This document shows, piece after piece, positions 22,983 through 32,313 of a stretch of DNA of 64,000 bases. Below the pieces are notes generated by a model, which was not told the DNA's origin, ran no database searches, and was given only the letters and a program-made list of their open reading frames with translations. The DNA is from UBA2211 sp035404185 (GTDB lineage Bacteria; Patescibacteriota; Minisyncoccia; Minisyncoccales; Minisyncoccaceae), in NCBI GenBank assembly GCA_965230985.1, contig OZ246399.1, positions 591,402 to 655,401 on the forward strand, given 5' to 3'. How positions within the stretch are numbered: the stretch's first letter is position 1; every line of letters begins with the position of its first letter. The position numbers were made by a program, and so were the translations under genes.

Positions 22983-23954
22983 AATATGTATTTTATCTAA
23001 AAACTCTTTGGGAAGAACTTTTTCTGCAAAGGACATATAGCCTATTGCAGTTTTCATTTGAATTTCAGTAGGAACATTTCTGTCCCCTCCGTGTTCATTG
23101 ATCCAGTTTCTGACTGCATCTTTATCTAGGCCGACAGGAATCTTTCCTTCGCCATAAGATTCTTTCAGCCAGATGCGAGCAGTATCAGGAGTAATCCCCT
23201 CATCGGACCAGACAAGAATGGTTTCGCCATTTTTATCGATGTAGAGTCCGAATTCTCCTTTCCAGTCAGCAAGAATCAAATCCTTTTCATTAAGGAATCT
23301 GGATCCTGCATGGAAAATTGCCAAGGTAGTTGAACGAAGAAGCTGGGCCAGGATTTGAGCATCAATCTTGAAACACTTGTTCTCTTCTTCGGCCAGCCAT
23401 GCTCTTAAAAATTCGACTAGCTGATCGTAAGTAATGTTCTCGTCGTGCCCTTCTTTATTCTTTATGCTTGGAGTAAAGATAGCTGTTCCAAGCTTGTCGT
23501 ACTCTTTCATATCTTTGGGTAATAAAAACCCAAGAGTAAAGAGACATCTCTTCTGATACTCCTTAAACAAAGATCCTGCAAGATATGCTCTTGCGATACA
23601 TTCGACAGGAATCTGCGTAACTTCTCGAATGAAAAGAACTCGATTTCTGTACTTGCGCCGGTTTTTGTTTATCCCACCGCTGGCCATGGCGTACTCCTGG
23701 TCATAACTGATAATATCGTTCTCGATAATGTTTGAAAACATTGTCTTGAAAAATACTGTCAGCCAAAGGAGTATTTTACCTTTTTTGACTATTCCAAAAG
23801 GCAATCTTTCGTCACCGGCCGAAATCCGGTCGGTATAAATTGCCAAGCGTTCTTTTCTCTTTCTTTCTTGAAGCGGTTGGATGTGCGTCTGTACTTTACC
23901 ATCAGAAACAATTTCAAAATCATCTGACTTAGCATCAACTTTTGTCAAAATCAT
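22968..23954 (-). CDS. purC: SAICAR synthetase
   Basis: 328 residues. IYTDRISAGDERLPFG opens the ATP-binding lobe; IPVECIARAYLAGSLFKEY matches the conserved (P)xE(v)..R.YxxGS motif; ADWKGEFGLYIDKNGE and VWSDEGITPDTARIW match the catalytic Lys/Glu and Asp stretch. The enzyme joins aspartate to CAIR in purine synthesis. It starts eight bases after AAAGGAG, in a GC-richer SD-type unit with a leader hairpin. A shorter paralogue lies immediately upstream. With purB this gives two consecutive-class purine steps, but no other pur gene is in the window. Confidence 0.92.
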   Translation of the reverse strand: MILTKVDAKSDDFEIVSDGKVQTHIQPLQERKRKERLAIYTDRISAGDERLPFGIVKKGKILLWLTVFFKTMFSNIIENDIISYDQEYAMASGGINKNRRKYRNRVLFIREVTQIPVECIARAYLAGSLFKEYQKRCLFTLGFLLPKDMKEYDKLGTAIFTPSIKNKEGHDENITYDQLVEFLRAWLAEEENKCFKIDAQILAQLLRSTTLAIFHAGSRFLNEKDLILADWKGEFGLYIDKNGETILVWSDEGITPDTARIWLKESYGEGKIPVGLDKDAVRNWINEHGGDRNVPTEIQMKTAIGYMSFAEKVLPKEFLDKIHIEPKY

Positions 23955-23972
23955 ACAATGCTCTCCTTTTTT

Positions 23973-23989
23973 CAGCTCTCAAAGAACTG
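23973..23989 (-). repeat. Leader hairpin before the purC ribosome site
   Basis: On the minus strand CAGTTC-TTTGA-GAGCTG, placed just upstream of AAAGGAG. A sister copy stands at 24783-24799 before the purC-like gene. Confidence 0.55.
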
Positions 23990-24043
23990 ACTGACTTAGA
24001 TATACCATAAACGTATAAAAAAACAAGACAATGTCTTATTAAT

Positions 24044-24075
24044 TAAAAAGTGGGGAGGCATTAGCCCGATTCCCC
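24044..24075 (-). terminator. Terminator of the purC-like gene
   Basis: On the minus strand GGGG and CCCC outer arms with an inner GGGC/GCCT pairing are followed by CACTTTTTAATT. The stem begins inside the last codons of the purC-like gene. Confidence 0.7.
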
Positions 24076-24768
24076 GACTTGTTTTTTATATACTGTCTTG
24101 GGCAGAATTTTTTCTGCTAGACAGGAAGTATCTTTTTCGATCGACCCTCCTCCTTTCTCTCTGATCTCGGCAGTTTGGAAATTGATTCCCTCGCCTATCC
24201 AGACAGGAATCACCTTACCACTCTCTTCATCGATTTCGATTCCGAGATTAATTCTGAAAGACACCAACTCCAATTCCTTCAGTGAAAAATAAGCACTAAG
24301 GACATCGGAAACAGTAAGGGCATTCTGTCTTAAAGCAAAAACGAAATGGGCAGGAATAATATTACTGTATTGTTCTTTCTCTTGAACCCACTCTTTGGTA
24401 GTCTCGACTGCTTGCCCGAAATTAAGCAAATCGCCATTAGAAAACACAATGTTTTCTCCTGACAAAATACAATCAAAGGGAAACTTATCAACCCTTCTCA
24501 CCATCAGAAGCCTTCCTAAATAAGCTGGCCTTTCATCTAGCGGAATATTGTTCAAGGCCACAATTCTTGGTTGATACATTTCCACAATGTTATTCCTGAT
24601 AAACCTCCAGACAAGGTTTTTAGGAAAAACATTGAGCATTCGCAAAGCTTTTCCGTCTCCGTTCACGTATGCTTTTAGAACAAGCTTTCTTAGTTCTTCA
24701 TCAAGCTCTTCGTGTGGCAGATAGTAACAGCAAACATCATCCGTTTTAATAAGCGTAAGGTTCTTCAT
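24061..24768 (-). CDS. Divergent SAICAR-synthetase-like paralogue, probably not catalytic
   Basis: 235 residues. Segments align with the neighbouring PurC: VFPKNLVWRFIRNNIVEMYQ with the VFFKTMFSNIIENDIISY stretch, LVSFRINLGIEIDEESGKVI with the conserved FGLYIDKNGE stretch, GEGINFQTAEI with DEGITPDTARI, and AEKILPK at the end. The conserved RxYxxGS motif is replaced (FDCILSGENIV), the protein is about 90 residues shorter and the ATP lobe is poorly kept. It may be a regulatory or structural relative, or an enzyme for another substrate. The start follows AGGAG by six bases and the gene has its own promoter, leader hairpin and terminator. Confidence 0.55.
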   Translation of the reverse strand: MKNLTLIKTDDVCCYYLPHEELDEELRKLVLKAYVNGDGKALRMLNVFPKNLVWRFIRNNIVEMYQPRIVALNNIPLDERPAYLGRLLMVRRVDKFPFDCILSGENIVFSNGDLLNFGQAVETTKEWVQEKEQYSNIIPAHFVFALRQNALTVSDVLSAYFSLKELELVSFRINLGIEIDEESGKVIPVWIGEGINFQTAEIREKGGGSIEKDTSCLAEKILPKTVYKKQVGESG

Positions 24769-24782
24769 GATAATCTCCTATT

Positions 24783-24816
24783 CAGTTCTCAATGAACTGA
24801 CTGTATTATCTATACA
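24783..24816 (-). promoter_or_regulatory. Leader hairpin and -10 region of the purC-like gene
   Basis: On the minus strand TTGCTT, 17 bases and TATAGA precede CAGTTC-ATTGA-GAACTG (24783-24799) and then AGGAG. The hairpin closely matches the one before purC. The -35 overlaps the T tract of the obg terminator. Confidence 0.5.
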
Positions 24817-24827
24817 ATAATTATAAT

Positions 24828-24852
24828 AAAAAAGCAACGGACTCACCGTTAC
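24828..24852 (-). terminator. Intrinsic terminator of obg
   Basis: AACGG and CCGTT arms followed by six T residues on the minus strand, immediately after the obg stop. Confidence 0.75.
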
Positions 24853-25802
24853 TTTTTTTTCATTATCTCGTTTAGTATTTCTTTAACTTTTTCAATACTA
24901 TCATAGTCGTAAATGGAAATAGGAATCTTTTTCTTTCTCCATTTACTCATTCTTTCTTTTAAAACATCTTTATCCACCATATCAGTCTTGGTTATAAAAA
25001 TATATTCTTCTTTGTTTAACAATTCGGGATTATAATCTTCTAATTCTTTTTTAATTGTTTCGTAGTCTCTTTTGAAATCTTCTGATTCAGCTGAAATTAA
25101 ATGAAATAGTATTTTAGTTCTTTCAACATGTCTTAAAAACTTAATTCCTAGGCCTTTTCCTTCTGAAGCTCCTTCAATCAATCCAGGAATATCAGCTAAT
25201 ATCAAATCGTAATAAACTCCTAAATGAGGTTCTAATGTTGTAAAAGGATAGTTAGCTACTTTAGGATTAGCATTGGTTAGCTCTTTTAATAAGCTTGATT
25301 TACCAACATTAGGCAAACCAATAAAACCAACATCAGCAATCATCTTTAATTCAAGCCTTAAGGTATAAGCCTCTCCTTTAATTCCTGGTTGGCACTGCAT
25401 CGGAGTCGTATTAGTTGAAGAACGAAAAAGAAAATTACCTCTTCCTCCCTTTCCTCCTTTAGCCATTAAAACTGGCTCTCCAATTTTAACTATTTCAATC
25501 TTCTCATTTTTATCTAAATTATTAATTACGGTTCCAACTGGAACCTTAAAAATAACATCTTTGCCATTAGCTCCATCAACAAACTCACCTTTTCCATTTC
25601 CTCCGTCTTCGGCTTGAACCGCTTTCTTGAAACGAAATTGTTTTAAAGCGCTTAAATCAGAAACTCCGACAAAATAAAAACTGCCTCCTTCTCCTCCGGA
25701 GCCTCCTGTCGGACCTAAGGCAAATCTACTCTTTTGAAATGCAACGCATCCCTTGCCTCCATTTCCCGCTCTTACCCTAATTGTTACATCATCTATAAGC
25801 AT
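24849..25802 (-). CDS. obgE: GTPase Obg/CgtA
   Basis: 317 residues: glycine-rich Obg fold (VRAGNGGKGCVAFQKSRFAL, GGNGKGEFVDGANGKDV) then a G domain with GLPNVGKSSLL, DIPGLIEGASEGKGLGI and a TKTD motif (FITKTDMVD). It binds the 50S subunit and acts in ribosome maturation. The C-terminal OCT domain found in some phyla is absent, as often seen. It follows the TasA/SipW operon on the same strand. Confidence 0.95.
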   Translation of the reverse strand: MLIDDVTIRVRAGNGGKGCVAFQKSRFALGPTGGSGGEGGSFYFVGVSDLSALKQFRFKKAVQAEDGGNGKGEFVDGANGKDVIFKVPVGTVINNLDKNEKIEIVKIGEPVLMAKGGKGGRGNFLFRSSTNTTPMQCQPGIKGEAYTLRLELKMIADVGFIGLPNVGKSSLLKELTNANPKVANYPFTTLEPHLGVYYDLILADIPGLIEGASEGKGLGIKFLRHVERTKILFHLISAESEDFKRDYETIKKELEDYNPELLNKEEYIFITKTDMVDKDVLKERMSKWRKKKIPISIYDYDSIEKVKEILNEIMKKK

Positions 25803-25874
25803 ATGTTTACACTAACCTAAATAAGCCCATAAATCAAATGAAAAAAGGTTGAAGCAAAAATTAGTAAATTTTTA

Positions 25875-27155
25875 TTATAAAAATCTCCAAAAATAAATAA
25901 TAAATAACACTGCAGAAATTGTCCATAAACAATAGGCACCTTTTATAAAATAGCTACCCTTTACTCCACCTTCTTTTTTCCCTTTCTTCCAGGACATATA
26001 ACCAAGGATAGCAAGTATTATCGCTAAAATAGGCCAAATATTATCAATAAACCAAGCAGGAAGTATTGATACTAAAGATGCCATATTAAAAGCATTATTA
26101 TTCGATACTTCTTTTTGACCTTCTTCGCTTGTTAAATTTTGTGAACCATTACCACCCTCACCATTCACCGGTGCACCTGAACCAGATTGTCCTCCTTCTG
26201 TATTTACTGATCCTCCTCCTGTAACACCGTTTGTTGCTGTTGGCTGAGGTTCGTTATTTGACTCTTGTCCAATTGTTATTTTAGAACGATCCACGACAAA
26301 ACTATATTCTCTTCCAATCGTTGCTGGAGAAGCATGTGAAACAACCCTATAGTAATAAGTTTGTCCATATACTAAACCTGTTAAAGTTACTTTATGAGAA
26401 ACTACCTTTTCTAACCCAGAATCATCACCTGATTTATAAAAAGCATAGCCAAAAGATGGTTCACCTTTTGAAAAATCAAAAGTATTCGGTTTGTCATCGT
26501 AGATTACCGCACTGGTCGAAGCATAATTTGTTAGCCAAGTTATCTCAACCTCATTTGCTTCATTTGAAACTTGTTTACTTAATTCCCCAGTTATAATCAA
26601 GCCAGGAGGAAGAACAACTGATCCACCTCCGCCACCACCGCCATAAATAACTGTGCCGCCACCACCGCCATCACCGCCACCAGGATTATCGGTTGCACCT
26701 TCTCCATTAAATCCAACGAGTAAATCAAATCCAACTACCGCATCTTGGAAAGAATTATTTGCATCTGAATCAAAAGATATCTTAAGATCATACTGTTCTG
26801 TTGAACCGTTACTTACTTGAGATAAATTTACTTCACCAGCCGCAAAAAATTGATTCAATGTGCCACTAAAAACTACAGTCGCACCATGCTTTATCTCTAA
26901 ATTCAATTTCTGAGAGAATCCAGAAGGATCGCTTTTATTAATAGCTTCAATGATTGCTTTCTGTTCTTCACCACTTGTATTTGTTACTTTTACAAATCTA
27001 GTTACTGTACCACCTGGAACAAATGACGCCTCTTTAAAAAGCGGAGTTTGTTCAAACTGAACCGTAAGTCCGGCTGACAATGCTAAGCCAGGCATAACTA
27101 CAAAACCAAATATAATTGCGGAAAACAATGTTTTAAATAGTTTGATCTGTTTCAT
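25875..27155 (-). CDS. Secreted fibronectin-III-like protein with C-terminal membrane anchor
   Basis: About 426 residues. A signal peptide (FKTLFSAIIFGFVVMPGLAL) precedes a beta-rich domain, a glycine-rich hinge (~residues 165-190) and a fibronectin-III-like domain (ITWLTNYASTSAVIYDD, LTGLVYGQTYYYRVVSHA). A low-complexity Ser/Gly/Asn linker leads to two C-terminal membrane helices around a basic patch (SWKKGKKEGG). The start is the ATG at 27153-27155 beside the signal peptide; it overlaps the preceding gene by 23 bases. It is the last gene of the TasA/SipW operon and is probably a cell-surface partner of those fibres. Confidence 0.65.
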   Translation of the reverse strand: MKQIKLFKTLFSAIIFGFVVMPGLALSAGLTVQFEQTPLFKEASFVPGGTVTRFVKVTNTSGEEQKAIIEAINKSDPSGFSQKLNLEIKHGATVVFSGTLNQFFAAGEVNLSQVSNGSTEQYDLKISFDSDANNSFQDAVVGFDLLVGFNGEGATDNPGGGDGGGGGTVIYGGGGGGGSVVLPPGLIITGELSKQVSNEANEVEITWLTNYASTSAVIYDDKPNTFDFSKGEPSFGYAFYKSGDDSGLEKVVSHKVTLTGLVYGQTYYYRVVSHASPATIGREYSFVVDRSKITIGQESNNEPQPTATNGVTGGGSVNTEGGQSGSGAPVNGEGGNGSQNLTSEEGQKEVSNNNAFNMASLVSILPAWFIDNIWPILAIILAILGYMSWKKGKKEGGVKGSYFIKGAYCLWTISAVLFIIYFWRFL

Positions 27156-28626
27156 TTGATGTAATATTATTTTGATCTGTATTAGCGCCATCAGTATTTG
27201 TACTTCCTGAATCTTGCGCTCCGTTATCTGTTGTTTGATTTTCCGGTATTATCTCTTGTTCTGAATTATTATCAGCACTTTCTTCTGGAGCCTCTAAAAC
27301 TATTGGCTCTTCTGGTTTTATTTCAGTAATTTCTGGAGTGATAACTTCGTCACCCCCTTCATCATTGCTCTGTTCTTCAATTAAAGGAGTTTCTGGTGGC
27401 ATTGAACTACCTGATTGCTCAGACAATAACAATAAACCATCATCTTGTCCTATTTCTAAATCTGGAACATATTCTTTTTCAGCTAATAATTCTTGTTCTC
27501 TATTAATAAAGGATGATAAATCAGCATCCGATTCGTCTGATAAATTACGATCATTTGGAGTTCCAAGGTTAAATATATCTGAATGATCCCAGTAAGGTCT
27601 TGTGCCTAATAAATCAAGACAGGTGTGCCAGCTTGATTCACTTGCACCATCACCTGGAACATCGTTTCTCTCCATTGAAAGATGGAAGAATAAACCTTCA
27701 TAGCCAGCAGCCGGCAAACCATTGCCATCATCCGCTGTATCAATTAAATTAGAAGAATCAGCCCAGTCTGCTTTATATATTTTTATTTGTAAATCAGCAT
27801 CACGCAAATCAACGTTTGTATCAATTAAATTTGGAGTAACGCTAATTCCAGAATCACTTTCGCTGAAACGAGAAATCAAGAAAAATCCATTCGCCGGAAT
27901 TACTGTTCCGTCTGGAATTGTAAGCATTAAAACTTCTTGCTTAGTAGGCCCATGCCCAATCAATTTAGTAATTTGAAATCCTGAAATATTCAAATCATAT
28001 GATGTGGTGTTCTTTAATTCTATCCATTCATCTTTATTCTTCAAATAACTACCCATCCACATTAATTCGTTTATAACAATATCACCAGGATTAATAACCC
28101 ATCTATCACTTGTTACAGTAGAAGAAATTCTTTTTTCATCGACAAAGCCACCAGAAGCTAATCCTTTTTGACTAGCCTTAAAAACTAATTCAAAAGAACA
28201 ACTTTTGCTTTGCCACTCTGCAGCATCAGAAATAAGTTCAGCTGAAAATATTTCGTTTGGCTTTACAGAAAAATCTATTTTATCAGTCAAAAAACTTGTC
28301 AAATATTGGGGCGTATTGGTTGTATCATCCTTCAAGTTTAAATTACTACACAAGTCACCAGAAGCATATTCCACGCTGACAGTGTAAACAAAATCAATTG
28401 TACCAGCTTTTTCTAATTCAATTGTCCTTACACTAGGAACACTAGGTTTTACTTGTGGAGCAAAATCTGATGAATCCTTTACATTAATCTTCAAAGTTCC
28501 GGTTACAATCTTTGATTCCGATGCCTCTGTATCAGAATAATGGGCATATGCCGGAAAAACAGAAACCAAACAAGCAAAGAAGCTGATTGTCAGACAAACT
28601 ATTATTTTGTTTATTTTTCTTTTCAT
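27133..28626 (-). CDS. Secreted lamin-tail-domain protein with acidic low-complexity tail
   Basis: 497 residues. The signal peptide (IIVCLTISFFACLVSVFPAY) is followed by AHYSDTEASESKIVTGTLKI, resembling the start of SipW-type substrates. Residues ~180-370 match a lamin-tail domain (GDIVINELMWMGSYLKNKDE, LKNTTSYDLNISGFQI). The last ~110 residues are rich in Glu, Asn, Asp and Ser. Lamin-tail domains in bacteria occur on secreted, surface-bound proteins. The gene overlaps sipW by four bases, so SipW probably processes it. Confidence 0.75.
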   Translation of the reverse strand: MKRKINKIIVCLTISFFACLVSVFPAYAHYSDTEASESKIVTGTLKINVKDSSDFAPQVKPSVPSVRTIELEKAGTIDFVYTVSVEYASGDLCSNLNLKDDTTNTPQYLTSFLTDKIDFSVKPNEIFSAELISDAAEWQSKSCSFELVFKASQKGLASGGFVDEKRISSTVTSDRWVINPGDIVINELMWMGSYLKNKDEWIELKNTTSYDLNISGFQITKLIGHGPTKQEVLMLTIPDGTVIPANGFFLISRFSESDSGISVTPNLIDTNVDLRDADLQIKIYKADWADSSNLIDTADDGNGLPAAGYEGLFFHLSMERNDVPGDGASESSWHTCLDLLGTRPYWDHSDIFNLGTPNDRNLSDESDADLSSFINREQELLAEKEYVPDLEIGQDDGLLLLSEQSGSSMPPETPLIEEQSNDEGGDEVITPEITEIKPEEPIVLEAPEESADNNSEQEIIPENQTTDNGAQDSGSTNTDGANTDQNNITSNETDQTI

Positions 28627-29138
28627 AATGTAATTTCTTGTTTTTTCTTTTTAATTTCTTTTCTAATTTGCATTAATTGATCTCCAATAATTAGGAACAC
28701 TGGAACGATGATAATCAAAATAAATCCAATGGGTTTTTTAATAAAATCTACTACGTAACCAAGAAACGGAACGGAAAATAAAACCTTGCCTTCAACTGTA
28801 CTCTTGGAAACTAATGCTTGATCAGCAGAATCATTAGCGTCTCCTTTGGTGATATAGTAAGGAACTCCTGAATTGACTTGCATCTCTTTAATCCTATGCG
28901 TAGTCGGTATTTGATTTTTGCCAGTTTTCCCAAAAGTGATAATATCACCAATCTTATAATCACTAAAAGGTTTGATAACTACTATACTACCGGTATGAAT
29001 GGCTGGCTCCATAGAACCGGATAATACAGACAAAACTTTGAAATCACCAACCAAAGAAAATGTGGAAAGAATTAATAATATCGCTACGATAATAATAATT
29101 CCTAAAATAGTATTATATAGATATTCAAAAATTTTCAT
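28623..29138 (-). CDS. sipW: SipW-type signal peptidase I
   Basis: 171 residues with an N-terminal and a C-terminal membrane segment. The catalytic motif is VLSGSMEPAIHTGSIVVIKP (nucleophile Ser in SGSMEP). The general-base region reads TTHRIKEM with His where bacterial type I enzymes have Lys, as in the ER/SipW class. YYITKGDANDSADQ follows. It should cleave the TasA-like proteins encoded just upstream. All the expected parts of a SipW-TasA matrix system are adjacent. Confidence 0.9.
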   Translation of the reverse strand: MKIFEYLYNTILGIIIIVAILLILSTFSLVGDFKVLSVLSGSMEPAIHTGSIVVIKPFSDYKIGDIITFGKTGKNQIPTTHRIKEMQVNSGVPYYITKGDANDSADQALVSKSTVEGKVLFSVPFLGYVVDFIKKPIGFILIIIVPVFLIIGDQLMQIRKEIKKKKQEITL

Positions 29139-29235
29139 TTGGTTAATTTTTATTACCCCTCTAAAACCTTTATAATCCCTCTCATTTCAAGAATGAGAAG
29201 GACTAAAAAGTTTTAAACTTTTACGAAATTTCTTA

Positions 29236-30441
29236 CTATTGAGGTGCAACAGGAGTATTAGAACAAGTGAAGCTTGGATTATTTCTCCATTGTTCTGCAT
29301 AGGCTGTCAAAGTTGCATTCAAAGTATTACCTTGTGCATCATTATTAACAGTTGAACCGTCACAACTAATAGTACTATCATTTACCGTCTGTGTGCCAAA
29401 ACACCATGCTAAACCGATATATTTTGTAGTTCCACCTGTAATTGGTGTTCCTGGTGCCTGAGCTAATGCAATACTGGTATTAACCAATTTTCCATTATGC
29501 AAAATTGTTTCACCAGCTTGATAAATTCCGTCCTGATCAGCATCGTCCCAAATAAATACGTTCAAATCTCTGGAAATATATTCTATATTATCGCCTGACT
29601 TTTTAGCATAGAAACAAGACCAAGCATCATTGCCATTAACGTGTAGGCTGATCAAATTAGTTCCGTAATCACCCGGCTTAACATCGTCAAAATCAAAGAA
29701 AGTATCGCCTGTTGCTAAATCTTTAGCTTGCCAAAGTTTGCAGTGAGTTTTAAAATAATCATCACCACAATTACCATTAATTGTAAATTTGTAGATTAGT
29801 CCAGCAGGATTTGTTTCAGGGTTACTACCTGCTACACCCTTATTTGTAACTACAAATTTCAAAATATTAGTTCCTTGAACAAAATAAGATGGATTAACGG
29901 TAATAGAATCAGCAGAAGAATAATTAAATTCTCCTGGATCCTGACCAAGTGAATTTCCGTTTAAATAAACTTGATAACCGTTATCACTAGCCAAAGCTAA
30001 ATTAAGAGTAGCCCCACTAACTTCTCCCATCCACTCAAAGGTGTTCTGGAAGCTGTAGCTAGTGTCAACTTGAGTATCCGCTTGTTGAGTTGGATTGCTT
30101 TCCCAAATCCATTTAGCTTCGCCAGTAGAATCAAATGCCGCTTCGGTTAACCAAACAGGGTGCACCCAAGCGTGAACCGCTGGATACGAAGTTACTGGCA
30201 CGCCATTTTTTTCCACTACCATGTCATTACCATTCAAACTATAAACTTCAACACTACAGGTTTTACAATCCATACCATCGTAGGTCTGTTTTAAGTGGTC
30301 AACTTTTAAATTCATTGTTCCGGCCACAATTATATTACCAGCAGAAGTTTGTGTATCATTGAAATAAGCAATTGTACCGCCAATAGCAATTAGCGCAACA
30401 AGAGCAATCAAAGAAACGCTAGTTAAAATTTTTTTATTCAT
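29236..30441 (-). CDS. SipW-dependent TasA-like secreted fibre protein
   Basis: 401 residues. The N-terminus (SLIALVALIAIGGTIAYFND then TQTSAGNIIVAGTMNLKVD) is the SipW-class signal and mature start of TasA/camelysin proteins. A beta-sandwich insert with WMGEVSGATLNLALASDNGY may be a carbohydrate- or collagen-binding-like module. The DVKPGDYGTNLISLHVNGND stretch is the TasA core hallmark. The product is likely an extracellular fibre subunit. It sits between a second TasA-like gene and sipW. Confidence 0.85.
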   Translation of the reverse strand: MNKKILTSVSLIALVALIAIGGTIAYFNDTQTSAGNIIVAGTMNLKVDHLKQTYDGMDCKTCSVEVYSLNGNDMVVEKNGVPVTSYPAVHAWVHPVWLTEAAFDSTGEAKWIWESNPTQQADTQVDTSYSFQNTFEWMGEVSGATLNLALASDNGYQVYLNGNSLGQDPGEFNYSSADSITVNPSYFVQGTNILKFVVTNKGVAGSNPETNPAGLIYKFTINGNCGDDYFKTHCKLWQAKDLATGDTFFDFDDVKPGDYGTNLISLHVNGNDAWSCFYAKKSGDNIEYISRDLNVFIWDDADQDGIYQAGETILHNGKLVNTSIALAQAPGTPITGGTTKYIGLAWCFGTQTVNDSTISCDGSTVNNDAQGNTLNATLTAYAEQWRNNPSFTCSNTPVAPQ

Positions 30442-30522
30442 ATTTTTCGGCTTTTTAAACTTTTCTAATTAGGAATTCATAAAAATATTATTATAAATTT
30501 TTATGAATTTCCCTTAACTTTT

Positions 30523-32313
30523 CTAAAAATTATGATAAGCGGTACAAGTTCCACTGGGAATATATCCTACACCATCACATGTCCAAGTCCATGACCCATC
30601 ATACCAATGACCACCATAGTAAACATTTGTGTTGTTGTAAATAAGGGATGAGGCAGTAGCAGCAATAGGAGAACATAAATGGTTGTTCGGCTGATTATTA
30701 AAATGGTCATTATTTGCTGAACCACATTGAGCATTTATTGGAGCAGATGCTCTAGTTGCAGTACAGGTTCCGCTAGAATTGCCACCATTCGCACCGCCAC
30801 AAGTCCAAGTGGTTGTACCTCCTTGAGCTGGGAATGCTGGAGAAACAGGATTGGTTGTACCACTACCAGCAGAACACATTGTTCCACTAAAAACGGTAGC
30901 ACCATAAGCATAGGATGTTGCAGCAGTACCACAAGTACCATTTACAGATTTATTAGCTGAACAGCTTGCTGTTGTACCGTCATTGCTACCAGCGCAAGTC
31001 CAAGTCCAAGGACCAGAACCAGCTACAGTAGAAGCTACACCAACACTACATAAATTAGTTGTTGGTTTGTTGTAAAAATTAGCTTGATTGCTAGAACCAC
31101 AAACACCATTAACTGGAGCTAGTGCTCTAGTTGCAGTACAGGTTTCACTAGAATTACCACCGTTTGCTCCGCCACAAGTCCAAGTAGTTGAACCACCTTG
31201 AGCTGGGAATACTGGAGAAACAGGGTCGGTTATACCGCTACCAGTAGAACACATTGTTCCACTAAATTCGGTAGCATCATAAGCATAGGATGTTGCAGCA
31301 GTACCACAAGAGCCAGCTACAGGAGCTGCTCCTCTAGAAGCAGAACACTGTGCATCAACGCCACCATTGGTACCCTTACAAACCCAAGAAGTTGAACCAC
31401 CTTGAGCTGGGAAAGCTGGAGACTCTGGATCAGATGCACCTACAGCACAAAATGTGTCGGCACCATAACTTTCGTCGCTGCTAGCATAGGCTTTATTAGC
31501 CGTGCCACAGACACCATCAACAGCAACTGGAGTGTTGGGTTGTCCACAGGTATAATTTGCATTATTTCTTGATTGAACTGCGGTAAAAGTAATGTCTCCC
31601 TGAATACTATCTCCTTGAATTACATTATTTACTGATGCAGGAACTGTCCACTTTACTCCAATACAAGTTTTAACTGAAGGATCGCTACTTCCAGGAATCG
31701 GCTGTCCGCCATTTTGACTGTCAGCAATCGCCCAGTTTAATTCACTAGCCGATTGATCAGTAACAATAGCAGTTTCGTTACCGTCTAAAATATTGTTACA
31801 ATCAAAATCTCGCCAAACCGTGAAAAGTAAATTGTTTTTTAATTCACCTGTTGTCTCAGTCGCGCAATCAGAATCATCTCTCAATTCCGCGTTATTAGCA
31901 CAACCATTTTCTTTAGCTACTAAATTAGAAATAGAAGCACAAACCCAAGCTGGGTTATTATCAATATGTAGACTAACAGTGTTTTCTCCTACATCGCCTG
32001 GTTTGACATCATTATAATTAAAGAATAAATCATTTGGAGTAAGTGATCTTGCTAACCAAGTACAAGAACAAGCTGTTTGAAGCATGCTCGGTTCAGCAAC
32101 TGTAGTTGAATCATCATTATCCTCTTCCCAAAAACCATTATTACAAATCATGCCATTGTAATGGCAAGTACTATCAACCTGCAAAGATAAATTGCCTGCT
32201 GTAATTGTATTACCGATACTAGCTTGTGTACTAGTAAAATAAGCTGTTGTTGCACCAATACCAATAGCAGCAACAACTGCAATAGTACATAAACTAACTA
32301 ATATTTTATTCAT
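30523..32313 (-). CDS. SipW-dependent TasA-like protein with Cys-rich repeat tail
   Basis: 596 residues. N-terminal SipW-class leader (IGIGATTAYFTSTQASIGNT, ITAGNLSLQVDSTC) and TasA core (NDVKPGDVGENTVSLHIDNN) cover ~1-265. The rest is five modules of ~60 residues, each with four cysteines, of two alternating types (GPWTWTCAGSNDG and TTTWTCGGANGGNSS). These are related to the repeats of the prepilin at 14137-16362. One repeat family is therefore displayed by two export routes. The product is probably a surface fibre with an adhesive tail. Confidence 0.85.
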   Translation of the reverse strand: MNKILVSLCTIAVVAAIGIGATTAYFTSTQASIGNTITAGNLSLQVDSTCHYNGMICNNGFWEEDNDDSTTVAEPSMLQTACSCTWLARSLTPNDLFFNYNDVKPGDVGENTVSLHIDNNPAWVCASISNLVAKENGCANNAELRDDSDCATETTGELKNNLLFTVWRDFDCNNILDGNETAIVTDQSASELNWAIADSQNGGQPIPGSSDPSVKTCIGVKWTVPASVNNVIQGDSIQGDITFTAVQSRNNANYTCGQPNTPVAVDGVCGTANKAYASSDESYGADTFCAVGASDPESPAFPAQGGSTSWVCKGTNGGVDAQCSASRGAAPVAGSCGTAATSYAYDATEFSGTMCSTGSGITDPVSPVFPAQGGSTTWTCGGANGGNSSETCTATRALAPVNGVCGSSNQANFYNKPTTNLCSVGVASTVAGSGPWTWTCAGSNDGTTASCSANKSVNGTCGTAATSYAYGATVFSGTMCSAGSGTTNPVSPAFPAQGGTTTWTCGGANGGNSSGTCTATRASAPINAQCGSANNDHFNNQPNNHLCSPIAATASSLIYNNTNVYYGGHWYDGSWTWTCDGVGYIPSGTCTAYHNF

